The notes: a model not told the origin generated them from the sequence alone. DNA of 64,000 bases from Bathynomus jamesi (GCA_023014485.1 JAJOZX010000994.1:2501-66500); one strand, 5' to 3'; positions 22,467 to 32,444 are shown, counted from the first letter of the stretch. Made by a program: numbers and translations.

Positions 22467-22669
22467 GAGCTATTGAAGAATAGGGACCCCAGCCTTCTTT
22501 AGTTAGCTTTATAAGGCTAACTAACGAAAATATCATGACCTAACCTAACCAATCGTCAAGGGCGTACAGTTAACCTAACGATTGGTTAGGTTAGGTCGTG
22601 ATATTTTCGTTAGTTAGCCTTATAAGCCTAACTAAAGAAGGCTGGGGTCCCTATTCTTCAATAGCTCCA
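22467..22669. mobile_element. TTAGG-like palindromic MITE with perfect 8-bp TSD
   Basis: The 203-bp element is almost wholly palindromic (arms about 90 bp, centre about 22568). It starts GGAGCTATTGAAGAATAGGG and is flanked by ACGTTGCC at 22459-22466 and 22670-22677. Each arm holds TTAGTTAGC, AACGAAAATATC and CCTAACCTAACCAATCG. Similar arms recur near 56342 and 62112. Confidence 0.9.
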
Positions 22670-22753
22670 CGTTGCCTAAAGCCAACTGAAATACAAAGTG
22701 TTGACAAAATAAATGCCAAAAAACTTCACTTTTTTCTACGTGAAGGTCAAAGT

Positions 22754-23504
22754 ATGAAAATAAAAACCCACTCTAATAGACAGAGTTTATTTCCACGACA
22801 GTTTCGACGCCCACTGGCATCCTCCTCGGGTGGATACAGAAACACGAATGAACCAAAACAAGAGGGAAAAACAGTCCAGGGACCGACCGTTAAGAAATTC
22901 GCACCTAGGTTAGATCCCATTCTCCCGACACCGGAAGGGCATTTTCATTAAGTACATTCGCGCAAATTTAAAACTATCTTCCTCTTCTAAACATACAGAT
23001 TCTATTATATTTTTCTTACATAATTATTGAATTTATTATTAATTTTATTACATTTAATATTGCATAATTATTTATTACAGAAATTATAAATTTATTACAT
23101 TATTATTACATTACATTATTACATTTATTATTACAATAATGTAATAACCAATGTAATAATAAATTTATAATTTCTGTAATAAATAATTATGCAATATTAA
23201 ATGTAATAAATTTAATAATAAATGTAATAATTATGTAAAAAAAAAATATATATTAGAATCTGTATGTTTAGAAGAGGAAGATAGTTTTAAATTTGCGCGA
23301 ATGTACTTAATGAAAATGCCCTTCCGGTGTCGGGAGAATGGGATCTAACCTAGGTGCGAATTTCTTAACGGTCGGTCCCTGGACTGTTTTTCCCTCTTGT
23401 TTTGGTTCATTCGTGTTTCTGTATCCACCCGAGGAGGATGCCAGTGGGCGTCGAAACTGTCGTGGAAATAAACTCTGTCTATTAGAGTGGGTTTTTATTT
23501 TCAT
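22754..23504. repeat. 750-bp palindrome built from a Penelope-type terminal repeat
   Basis: The two arms of about 370 bp are near-identical reverse complements around 23129. Each carries the same 65-codon frame in mirror orientation and the motif GAGGAGGATGCCAGTGGGCG followed by TCGAAAC (plus 23431-23456, mirror 22802-22827). This matches the GAnGATG...GTCGAAAC motif at the Penelope-like element ends at 34383 and 37660. The centre is made of ATTACATTATTA-type repeats. The frame is not treated as a gene, because both arms carry it and it has no known domain. Confidence 0.85.
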
Positions 23505-23506
23505 GT

Positions 23507-23704
23507 GTTGACAAAAGTAAACAGTAACTCTTTTTTTTTTTTCAAAAAATATTTGATTGATTAGAAGTCAATAAATAATAACAAATTAATTGAATCATTA
23601 TATATAAAATCGTGTTCCTTTCAGTAAATTTATTATTTACTGACTTTTATAATCAAATTAATCAATTTTGGAAAAACCAAACGTGTTTATTTACTTTTGT
23701 CAAT
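23507..23704. mobile_element. Tc1-type MITE with TTGACAAAAGTAAA ends
   Basis: The left end TTGACAAAAGTAAACA and right end TTTACTTTTGTCAA are inverted, about 198 bp apart. The interior (AATTTATTATTTACTGACTT and ATAATCAAAT) matches the 3' part of the Tc1-type fragments at 2880-2974 and 29668-29774, so it is their deletion derivative. Confidence 0.75.
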
Positions 23705-24700
23705 CCACTCTACTGTAAACTGACCAAATACATTCTCGGACAATAAATAAATTAAATTGTGTGGAAACGTGAATGAAAACCGGTCTAACAACGTGACGTA
23801 AACTCGAAAAGTTATTTTGGGTTAGATTAAGTTAGGTTTATGAATTGTCGATTTTATGTCCCGTAGTCCTCCAGATGGGTATACGTTCAACGAATACAAT
23901 TTGTCTTCACAACTCGGGTTGCATATCTATCATACATTAAAGAGAATCATCACTGAGCGGCTGAGCCCACAAAAATCTGGAACCTCGAGCTACCAACCTT
24001 AACAAAGTCACTTCATAGAACGGATAGTGACATACTACCAGTATGTAAAGTCAGTAAAGTAATTTTAACGATTAAAAACACATTCTTTGTTAAGAAAAGG
24101 CCCAAATTAATGATGGCAACGGAGAACATTTCTATGCCAATGGGGAATAATGATACCCTGAATTATCTGGCAACTTTCAGAAAAGAGTTGCTACTTGTGC
24201 GCATATTCGGAATTCACAATCAGGCGTTTTACTATAAATTCATGAACAATCTTTTGTAAAAGTATGAAATGAAACATTTAAATGTTATTAAGAGCCAATA
24301 TTTTATTAATTTATGAAATACCGCGTTTAATGATGAACTTTGATCAGGTTTTCTACCTCCAAATATAAAATAGGACGCCAAAGCGTACTATTCGCGATGA
24401 CATAAAAAATAATAACATTATAAAAAACGGCTGCTTTCAGTTGGAAATTAGTGAAAAAAAGGAAAATTTGTACGAGTATGAGGCAAGTGCTTAAGACTTA
24501 ATAAAGAAATAGAAATGAAAATGGACTACAAGAAACTACTGTACTCAAAATTGACAGATCTACAGACAGTCAGACGTAAATTTCGTCAAGGGGAACTAAA
24601 ACTGTTGCATTGGGGTAAAAAATTAAAATAATTATTCTCAGAGAAAACGAACAGAAAAGATGAACATTTGCTAAAATCACCTGTCGCGTACAACTTACAC
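23705..24700. other. Unassigned 1-kb stretch
   Basis: No frame with a known motif. A short CTACAGACAGTCAGACG at 24560 resembles CTACAGACGGACAAACAGTC at 4982 and may mark tails of related old retroelements. Nothing else is supported. Confidence 0.4.
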
Positions 24701-24738
24701 ACATATATATATATTAATATATATATATATATATATAT
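24701..24738. repeat. (TA)n microsatellite
   Basis: Imperfect TA array with two ATTAAT interruptions. Confidence 0.9.
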
Positions 24739-24740
24739 TA

Positions 24741-24824
24741 ATGTAAAGAATGACGCTTGTGTAGAAGAGCGTTCAGCACAAGATGAGGGAGAACGCTCTT
24801 CTACACAAGCGTCGTTCTTTACAT
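24741..24824. repeat. 84-bp palindrome from the SINE tail
   Basis: Arms of 34 bp (ATGTAAAGAATGACGCTTGT ... mirror ACAAGCGTCGTTCTTTACAT) flank a loop of about 16 bp. The sequence corresponds to the AAGAACGACGC tail region of the SINE palindrome at 21171-21774, with a different inner sequence (TAGAAGAGCG). The following TTAATTATACTGTGTTGTTT also matches the SINE 3' end. Confidence 0.85.
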
Positions 24825-24865
24825 TAATTATACTGTGTTGTTTGCAGTTAAAAAAATAAAAAAAT

Positions 24866-24869
<4 letters not shown>

Positions 24870-24901
<32 letters not shown>
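24870..24901. repeat. (TA)n microsatellite
   Basis: Uninterrupted TA array after an A-rich tract. Confidence 0.95.
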
Positions 24902-24902
<1 letters not shown>

Positions 24903-24905
24903 CAG

Positions 24906-25072
24906 ATAATCTGTAGAGTAACGGATTTCATGAAATCCCTAAAATGTTCAGATATTTCATGTAAAGTTAAGTCGTGATATTTTCGTTAAAACTAACGAAA
25001 ATATCACGACTTAACCTTACATGAAATCCCTAAACATTTTAGGGATTTTATGAAATCCCTAGTTACACAGAT
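24906..25072. repeat. TTAGG-like palindrome with nested GGGATTTCAT repeats
   Basis: The arms mirror around 24988. The core hairpin pairs TCGTGATATTTTCGTTA with TAACGAAAATATCACGA, and outside it ATGAAATCCCTAAA is inverted. The core is the same as in the foldback MITEs at 22083 and 22467. No clear target duplication was found. Confidence 0.85.
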
Positions 25073-25080
25073 TCCCTATA

Positions 25081-25120
<40 letters not shown>
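25081..25120. repeat. (CA)n/(TA)n microsatellite
   Basis: CA array followed by TA array. Confidence 0.95.
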
Positions 25121-25121
<1 letters not shown>

Positions 25122-26079
25122 AATAAGAGAGAGAATATATAGTGTTATCTCGTGTTAAAGTTTTTAACCTTGCAGAGTCGCATCCAATATTTCGTTAAAT
25201 TTTTATTTTTATTTTATTTATAATTTTTTTTTTCGTCCATTCAAGTGTGTTCAGATTGGACTTAAACTCATTTATTTCTTTGCAGTCCAACATTACTTGC
25301 CACGCAAAAGTTGGCTGAAGTTTAAAGTTTTATTCTAAATGCCTTAAAATTCAAAGATTTATTTACGCCAAAACTCAGTTTAAGTTGAAAGTTTTCGAGC
25401 AAGTTTTTTGAGCAAGTTTTTGAGTAAGTTTTCGAGCCTATTCTCTCTAAACATTTTAGGTAAATTTTATTCACATACGTTTGTATATCCGTGCGTGGTT
25501 ATGCGCGTTATTTACATCGCATTTTATTAACGTAGTAGTTATGCGTTATTCGTGTGAATCGTATTCACGTTTTATATTTTATTTATACGTTATTAAAATG
25601 GTTTTTGCGCGTTATGCTCGATTCACTTGAATGATGTCCGTGTTAATTTATGTTATGTTAAGATTTTATTCAGTATTTTAGTTTAGTTTTAAAGCTGTAC
25701 TCGGAGTATTTTTCTTTTTAGTGCTTATATTTCCATCCATTGCACTGAAACGCATTCCTTGGCATTTTAAAGGCAAAGGAATTGAATGGATCATGGTCAA
25801 ACAGCGTAAATATTGGCCTCGCTTGAATCAACCTTTATTTTTCGGGGTTCTGGATGGCGTAATCGCACGACGTAGGTTCGAGTCCTACTAGCTCTTATTT
25901 TTGCCACTTTATTGGCTTTCCGGTTTCCATCCCTTACAAATACCGTTATTGAACGTGAAAGACATTCAAATTCCAATATCTGTTTATGTTAACATATGTG
26001 CAATATTATTTACAAATTAATTTCTTCCTGATTACCATCCATACAGAAAAGCTTTACATGGATTTCCATCATATACACA

Positions 26080-26080
<1 letters not shown>
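25121..26080. other. Spacer with a small tandem repeat and a tRNA-like T arm
   Basis: Four units of AAGTTTTTCGAGC type lie at 25389-25437. At 25872-25888 a perfect T arm (GTAGG TTCGAGT CCTAC) with a B-box-like core occurs, but no D arm or acceptor stem closes around it, so only a tRNA-derived scrap is supported. No protein gene is seen. Confidence 0.5.

Positions 26081-26118
<38 letters not shown>
26081..26118. repeat. (TA)n microsatellite
   Basis: TA array into which the next mariner element is inserted. Confidence 0.95.
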
Positions 26119-26121
<3 letters not shown>

Positions 26122-27430
26122 GGTGGGCGGAAAGTAGCTCCCTAATTTAAATTACATATAAATTATGTATAAATTGTGATTGTATTGTTATTGTTATGGT
26201 GTGTTCTCTAAAGTGGTACAATTGTAACGTTCATTTTTTTTTTTCATTTCAGATTGAAGGGTAACATGGCTGAGCGTTTAACACTGCAGGAGCGTGCCCA
26301 GTTGGCGGCACGGTACGAAGTTTGGCAATCTGTCGTTCGAGTTCAAAGATGGTGGCGGGCCATTCACGGACCACGTGCCCAAGTGGACCCGAAAACAATC
26401 AAGAACTGCCACTCGAAGCTCATGACCACGGGGTCTGTGGCAGATGTTCGAAGATGTGGTCGCCCTTCGACATCCAGGGCTCAGGAGACGGTGCAGGCAG
26501 TTCAGGAAATGTTCGCACGGAGTCCACGAAAGTCAACTCGCCAGGCAGCTCGGGAAAGTGGACTCTCCCGTTACTCAGTGCGAACTGTGCTGAAGAAGGA
26601 GCTGAACTGGCGTGCGTGGAAGCCGCATTACTGCCAATCTCTCTCGGACGAGGACTGCGACATTCGCATGGAGTTCGGGGAAATCATGCTGGCTTGGCAT
26701 GAAGACTGGCCCCATCTCTTCCGCAACATCCTCTGGAGCGACGAGGCGGTGTTCCACGTCGGAGGCTTTGTCAACCGCCACAATTGCCACTACTGGGCAG
26801 GAGAGGATCCCATGGTTACCGCTGAAAAACGGCAGAATCGGTTCAGTGTAACGGTGTGGTGTGGTATGACCTCAGATCAGGTTGTGGGCCCGTTCCTTCT
26901 GCGCAACACCATGAATGCTGAGCGGTACCTTGCTATGTTGCGAAACGAGGTCTGGCCGGTTGTCAGCACATGGGAGAACATCGACGACCTGATTTATGCA
27001 AGATGGCGCCCCTCCGCACTTCGCTCTTGTTGTCCGTGAGTGGCTGGATGCCCACTTCCCTGGGCGTTGGATGGGTCGTCGTCGTCCACATAATGGCCAG
27101 CCAGGAGCCCCGACTTGACACCGTGCGACTTCTTTCTTTGGGGGTGGGTAAAGGAAGAAGTCTACCGCACCAAACCGAGGACATTGGAAGAACTGGAGGA
27201 CCGAATTCGGGAAGTCATGTCCTCCATCCCGCCGGAGTTCCTGCTAAAGTCAGTGGACGCCATTCCTGGGCGGCTCCAGAAGCTGGTGGAAAGAGTTGGA
27301 GCCCACATTGAATTTTAGAGAAAACCTACCATGTATGCCTACCTTTTCATATTATTTCTTCTGAAATAAATGGATAATATACGTATTTTTTTACCAATCC
27401 AAAATAGGGAGCTACTTTCCGCCCACCCTG
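26119..27430 (+). mobile_element. Mariner-type transposon 1, complete ends
   Basis: Terminal inverted repeats CAGGGTGGGCGGAAAGTAGC (left) and its complement at 27411-27430 are flanked by TA on both sides. Length is 1312 bp. One transposase frame set runs on the plus strand. It is noticeably more GC-rich than its surroundings, which suggests later arrival than the flanking AT-rich DNA. Confidence 0.9.
26266..27318 (+). pseudogene. Mariner-type transposase 1, two frameshifts
   Basis: The start ATG at 26266 gives MAERLTLQERAQLAARYE, a DUF4817-like N-terminal HTH. A second HTH follows (STRQAARESGLSRYSVRTVL), then the DDE domain: first Asp in LWSDEAVFHVGG, second in QDGAPPHF, third in SPDLTPCDFFLWG. 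If the shifts at about 27000 and 27090 are corrected, 41 residues separate the second and third catalytic Asp, a DD41D arrangement. The C-terminus is RVGAHIEF. A pyrimidine-rich TTTCAG tract lies just upstream of the ATG. All catalytic residues are present, and only the two shifts break the protein. It would excise and integrate the element at TA. Confidence 0.85.
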
Positions 27431-27437
27431 TATATAA

Positions 27438-27465
27438 CATATATATATATATATATATATATATA
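27438..27465. repeat. (TA)n microsatellite between two mariners
   Basis: TA array separating mariner-type elements 1 and 2. Both appear to have used TA sites of the same array. Confidence 0.9.
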
Positions 27466-28660
27466 CAGGGTGGCGCAAAAGTCAGGAACCATAGGCACAT
27501 TTTATTAAATTATAATAAATGTTCGAATTGGTGGCGTTCCACTTGGAGACACGTTCTGACGCGTTGAATGCATGATGTTTGAACATTCCTTAACACATTG
27601 GTACTGATTTTGGCACACTCAGATGTGATTTTATCCTTTAGAAAACGCATGGTTCTGGGTCGATCAGCTTAGACTACCGACTTCAGATGGCCCTACAAGA
27701 AAAAGTCAAGAGGCGTGAGATCTGGAAACCTAGGTGGTCATTCGACGGGCCCTCGCCGTCCGATCCACTTGCTTGGGAATGTTTCATCTAAAGAGCTCCG
27801 GACGATGGTTGCGAAATGTGGTGGTGCACCATCCTGCTGAAACCACATCTCCGCCCGTTCTGCCAGTGGAATGTCGTCCAGTATGGGCATTAGAAATGTT
27901 TGCAGCATATGCAGATATGTTTCACCTGTTACATTGCCGTCGAAAAAGTACGGACCAATTAACTGATCCCACCAGAGTGCAGCCCACACCATAATTCGTG
28001 GATCGAATTGCACATGTCCTTCCTCCATCCAGTGGGGGTTCTCATTGGCCCAATAGCGTGCATTATGTCTATTGACACGACCGCTGAGGAGAAATATCGT
28101 TTCGTCGCTGAACATGATCCTTCGTTGAAGCTGTCGATGTTGTAGAAACCACTGGCAGAACTCTACACGACGGTCTGTGTCGTCACCGTGCAGTTCCTGA
28201 ACGAGTTGGACTTTGTAGGGGTGGAAACGATTTGTTGTAAGAATTCGTTGAATGGATCTTCTGGAGACACCCGTTTTCTGGGATAACTTTCTTAAGGACT
28301 TACGTGGGCTGTTTTCGAAGTGAATGAGTACCGTTAGTGATGTTGCTGCATCGGTTGAACTTTTTGGCGGGCCACTACGCGGCCGATCATGAACACTTCC
28401 CGTTTCTTTGAAGCGAGTGAACAGTTTTTCAACTGATGCCTAACAACTGGCGGCCTCTCAGGGTGTTTGTCATTAAAAGCAGTAGCAACTGATCAGTGTG
28501 TGTTACCACGCCTTGCACACATTAAAACTATCTCCACCCGTTCTTCTATTGTCAATTTCTGTGCCATAGGTTCAACAACAAATCTGAAAAGAACAAAACA
28601 CATATTAAAGCACAAATTATTAAAATTGAGCCTATGGTTTCTGACTTTTACGCCACCCTG
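27466..28660 (-). mobile_element. Mariner-type transposon 2, complete ends
   Basis: Terminal repeats CAGGGTGGCGCAAAAGTCAG (left) and a near-perfect inverted copy at the right are flanked by TA. Length is 1195 bp. The first eight bases are shared with element 1 and element 3, but the rest differ. Confidence 0.9.
27510..28567 (-). pseudogene. Mariner-type transposase 2, several shifts and stops
   Basis: The start at 28567 gives MAQKLTIEERVEIVLM. A broken N-terminal HTH region follows. The uninterrupted catalytic part (28115-27738) has MFSDETIFLLSGRVNRHN with the first Asp and WFQQDGAPPHF with the second. After a stop just past GRRGPVE the frame still reads FPDLTPLDFFL with the third Asp, and the stop near 27510 ends the protein. 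Spacing between the last two Asp is again 41. At least one in-frame stop and several shifts mark a dead copy. Confidence 0.8.
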
Positions 28661-29069
28661 TATATAAACTATGAATATACACAAAAAGAAAACAAAAATA
28701 TATTGCTTTATACTTTTGGTCTTGCTTTCAAATAATTATATTTATGCCTGAAAGCGCAGTTTCAGCAAAAGGAAATTACGTAAAATGCAAATTTTAATGT
28801 ATTCATACAACAAAAATTCTCGAAATGAGCATGCTGTTTTAATATTTTTAATTAAAGAAAGTAGAAGAAGAGAAAATAGAAGCCGTAGTTCTCATTTCAA
28901 ATAGTAATTTCTCGCGAAATAAAATGTTACAAAAATTAAAACGCGAAGCCTGAAATCATTTCTGAATATTTAAAATTATTTTTTATTTTTTTTTTTTAAT
29001 TGTTTACATTTTTGCAAATCACCCGAGAATGGAGACGAACGAATCATTCGTTTTTTATTTTGTTCTCAT
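28661..29069. other. AT-rich spacer
   Basis: Nothing recognised except A and T runs. It leads into the minisatellite. Confidence 0.5.
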
Positions 29070-29625
29070 AATAGTTTCTTAAGTAAAACGTATTAAATAT
29101 TTGTTTAGTAATAGTTTCTTAAGTCAAACGTATTAAATATTTGTTTAGTAATAGTTTCTTAAGTAAAGCGTATTAAATATTTGTTTAGTAATAGTTTCTT
29201 AAGTAAAACGTATTAAATATTTGTTTAGTAATAGTTTCTTAAATCAAACGATTAAATATTTGTTTAGTAATAGTTTCTTAAGTAAAACGTATTAAATATT
29301 TGTTTAGTAATAGTTTCTTAAATCAAACGTATTAAATATTTGTTTAGTAATAGTTTCTTAAGTAAAGCGTATTAAATATTTGTTTAGTAAAAGTTTCTTA
29401 AGTCAAACGTATTAAATATTTGTTTAGTAATAGTTTCTTAAGTAAAACGTATTAAATATTTGTTTAGTAATAGTTTCTTAAGTAAAGCGTATTAAATATT
29501 TGTTTAGTAAAAGTTTCTTAAGTCAAACGTATTAAATATTTGTTTAGTAATAGTTTCTTAAGTAAAACGTATTAAATATTTGTTTAGTAATAGTTTCTTA
29601 CGTAAAACGTATTAAATATTTGTTT
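29070..29625. repeat. 40-bp minisatellite, 14 copies
   Basis: The unit AATAGTTTCTTAAGTAAAAC plus GTATTAAATATTTGTTTAGT repeats 14 times. Variants differ at a few positions (AAGTAAAACG, AAGTCAAACG, AAGTAAAGCG, AAATCAAACG, and AAAAG for AATAG). Units 8-10 and 11-13 are the same three variants in the same order, a 120-bp higher-order repeat. One unit has a 1-bp deletion. Confidence 0.95.
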
Positions 29626-29774
29626 ATACATTCTGGTTTTTGCATATGTTGAAAGATTATGCAATGCATACTGGGAGTTGAAAGAAGTAAATAGACACCT
29701 TCGGGTTTTTTTTCGTAGTTTTTGATTTGATAATAAAATTCAATAAATAAAAACAGATTTATTGAATCAATATA

Positions 29775-30529
29775 CAGGGTGGGCCGTAAGTTTCCATACA
29801 TAGGAAAAATAAACATTTTTTTATGGACAACCATTTTTATTTATATAATATGCTCTACATGGTTGCCATTGTTTTGAAAACACATTTCAATACGTGTTCC
29901 CCACTGTTGATGAACACGCATTAGCACAGTTGACGTTATGCTTGTAATGGCGTTGGTGATACGTTCCTTTAGATGATTTATGTCTCGTATCTTTTCCTGA
30001 TACACCATGGCCTTCAAGTGACCCCAAAGATAGAAATCAAGGGAGGTGAGATCTGGGGATCTGGGAGGGCACTCCACAGGACCACGCCGACCAATCCAAG
30101 CATCCGGAAACTGCTGATCCAAATACCGACGCACGTGAAGACCATAATGAGGTGGAGCTCCATCTTGCTGGAAGTAAACTGGGAAGTTACCTTCCTCGTT
30201 TAGCAGGGATGGGAAAATCTCTTCTTGCAACATGTTAAGATACCTTTCGGCATTAAGATTTCCACTGACAAAAATTGGTCCAATAATTCTGTCACCCCAT
30301 ATCCCGGCCCACACCATCACTTTACCGGCACCTTGCATCTTCGTCGGACTCAGCCAGTTAGGGTTAGCATTACTCCAATAACGTATGTTTGCCGATTAAC
30401 TCTCCATTGACGTAAAAATTTGCTTCATCAGTAACAAGATCTTACGTCAAACGCATATTCTTAGGGTATCTGAAACATAAAAACAAACGTTTAATTTTTC
30501 CTATGTATGGAAACTTACGGCCCACCCTG
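29775..30529 (-). mobile_element. Mariner-type transposon 3, 5'-deleted coding part
   Basis: Inverted ends of about 40 bp start CAGGGTGGGCCGTAAGTTTC and are flanked by TA. Length is 755 bp. It is inserted in the Tc1-type fragment. The N-terminal half of the transposase is missing, so it is an internal deletion derivative. Confidence 0.9.
29841..30430 (-). pseudogene. Mariner-type transposase 3, C-terminal catalytic half
   Basis: The open frame 30338-29841 holds GKVMVWAGIWGDRIIGPIFV, FQQDGAPPHYGLHVRRYLD with the second catalytic Asp, and RSPDLTSLDFYLWG with the third, 41 residues apart. Upstream, in broken frame near 30425-30395, TDEANFYVNGE keeps the first Asp. The DNA-binding N-terminus is absent, so the protein could not recognise ends even if made. 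Confidence 0.8.
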
Positions 30530-30660
30530 TAGTTAGAATCGTGTTGTTTATCTTTTTGACTTATGTAAAGCTGACACACGTTCTGGTATTCCATTGATGA
30601 ACTTTACCATTTGTTCTTGAGGGACAGTCATCGTAGTGTCTACTTAGTTTTGTCAACCCT

Positions 30661-31298
30661 CTACAGATACTGTGCAAATTATTTTGGTAAAAGAACATGA
30701 AGTGTTTTTGCAGTTTAAGCTAAAATGTTCAGATTTTCGGATGGCTTTTTCAATATTGGTGATCAAGACTAAATTATATGTATTTTAAAACGCACTATTC
30801 CATGTTAAATACTTTGTAACATATGAATTAAATATAATCGAGCGTCTTCTTTTTTTGGAGACCCTGTATATATTAATCTGGTAATTCCTTTAATTGTTTC
30901 TCTTTATTTATCCCTGTATCACGTGAATTGACATATAATGCATGTAGTATAATAAAGAGGCAATCTTTTTTTTTATATATATTACCCTATTCATTTGTTA
31001 ATTAAAAACTTTTTCCTATTCTCCATAGAAAAGTTCACAAAAGAAAATTTGGAATCCAGACAGGCGAACTATTTATACCACTTTATCCTCGATATAACGT
31101 ATGATCTTAGCCTCAAACTTCGGTTTTACCTCTCATGAAAGGTGAGAATAATATCACTAACGATTTGTTAGGTGAGACCAAAGTCGCCATTCATAAACTG
31201 CTTATCAGTTCCTCGTTCAATTACACTTTAACTAGTTTCTTTACTGTATTTGTAGTCTTCCTCAACTTTAGAGGTCTCTCTTACGTTTTACACACTTT
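30661..31298. other. AT-rich spacer
   Basis: No gene recognised. GGAGACCCTGTATATATT at 30860 resembles an isolated mariner-type end (ACCCTGTATA) without a partner. Confidence 0.4.
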
Positions 31299-31368
31299 CA
31301 TCATCATCATCATTATCTTATATTATTATTATTATCATTATATATTATTATTATTATTATTATTATTG
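31299..31368. repeat. (ATC)n/(ATT)n microsatellite
   Basis: Imperfect trinucleotide array of CAT and ATT units. Confidence 0.9.
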
Positions 31369-31452
31369 AGAAGAACGGGAAGAACGCATACACTCAAAGA
31401 AGAGGTCATGTTTGAGAGATTTTTCTCAACTACCAATCGTTACTAGGCCAGA

Positions 31453-31564
31453 TGTTACCAAACTACCTAAGTGGGCAGTCTAAACAAATCGTGAAAAATT
31501 TAAAATGCATTGTCACATCCCTATAACGTATTAATTAGGTAGTACAGTTACGTAGTTTGGTAAC
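31453..31564. mobile_element. Small MITE with GTTACCAAACTAC ends
   Basis: GTTACCAAACTAC at 31454 and GTAGTTTGGTAAC at 31552 are perfect inverted copies about 110 bp apart. The interior is non-coding. Target duplication is unclear. Confidence 0.6.
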
Positions 31565-31569
31565 GTCTG

Positions 31570-32441
31570 TCAGAAGTACTCTATTCAGATCGAATTGTCT
31601 TTAGTGTGTACTGATGCTCAAATACGTCAGTTTGAAATAACAATAAAATTATTATATACAAAGTTTAGTTAATTGGATTAGTCTCCTTTCTAACTACCTC
31701 CTGAGAAGAGGCAGCCATAAAATTTAAAATGAGCTCCCAAAACTACAAAATTTTAATTTGACTTTTCTTTTGATAATATACTGTACAGTATTTTTTTCGA
31801 CAAAAATATTATTTCCAAAAGAAAAACCGAAAATTTCTAATTAGTAATTTTTATGTTTTACTTCTATTTTTAGTAGAACTCTCTTTTTTCCCGCAATTGT
31901 ACAATCCTGCCCTTGATTCTATCGCATACAGAGCAATATCAGGCATCAAACTTCTGCGCACGTCTGTACAGATACATCGGCTCGGACAGTTTGATAATGA
32001 TAATCTTTCGTGTAAGTGGGGTTTGGAAAGGAGCAATTCCACTCCTATTCACATGAATAAAAGCTTTGTAGAAGAGTGCTAATTGGCTATAGTGATTCAA
32101 AGGATGAAAGATGAAAAGGTGATTGCATGATCCTTGGATATTTTCAAGTTTGCAAACAATCCTTAAGAAAGAGACGGAGATATCTATATGCAAAACAGTG
32201 TTTCATCCTGTCCTTGAAATGACAACTTCCTTTCATGAGTTGCAGGGTACGAGAGATTGGTTCGCATGATCGGAGTGCATTCTAATATATTTTCAGTATT
32301 CTAACGTCCGATAGCTCTTTCTTGAACATTTTTCCTGTCCGAAGAGGCTGACGTGACAGATTCGTCTAATCGTCTATTTAGACGCTACTGTATTTCACAT
32401 GTACTCGAATTGGTATGTGTTTTTTCTCTTCCTTATCTTGC

Positions 32442-32444
<3 letters not shown>
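31570..32444. other. Unassigned spacer
   Basis: Short overlapping frames on both strands at 31851-32193 have no recognisable domain. No repeats were identified. Confidence 0.4.

Larger units (their letters stand above)
29668..30660 (-). pseudogene. Tc1-type transposon fragment split by mariner 3
   Basis: On the minus strand 30655-30540 reads like a Tc1 transposase C-terminus (TVPQEQMVKFINGIPERVSA). After the inserted mariner (29775-30529), the 3' untranslated part and terminus continue to 29668 (GAAGTAAATAGACACCTT). The terminus matches the TTGACAAAAGTAAA family at 2974 and 23507. The flanking AGAATCGTGTT and ATTGAATCAATATA sequences also line up with that family. Only the tail of the transposase remains. 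Confidence 0.6.

Noticed and set aside
22575..22610. Interstitial telomere repeat
   Set aside because: Only two or three TTAGGT-like units occur, always within the same palindromic foldback element with target duplications.
22598..22951. 117-codon plus frame and its 65-codon inverted twin at 23307-23504
   Set aside because: The shared part lies in both arms of a Penelope-type palindrome and shows no domain. Conservation between arms reflects DNA identity, not protein selection.
25840..25900. tRNA gene
   Set aside because: Only a T arm is recognisable. No D arm, anticodon arm or acceptor stem closes.
29070..29625. Regularly spaced repeats resembling a CRISPR array
   Set aside because: The whole 40-bp unit repeats with no unique spacers, the host is eukaryotic and no cas gene is near. 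It is a minisatellite.
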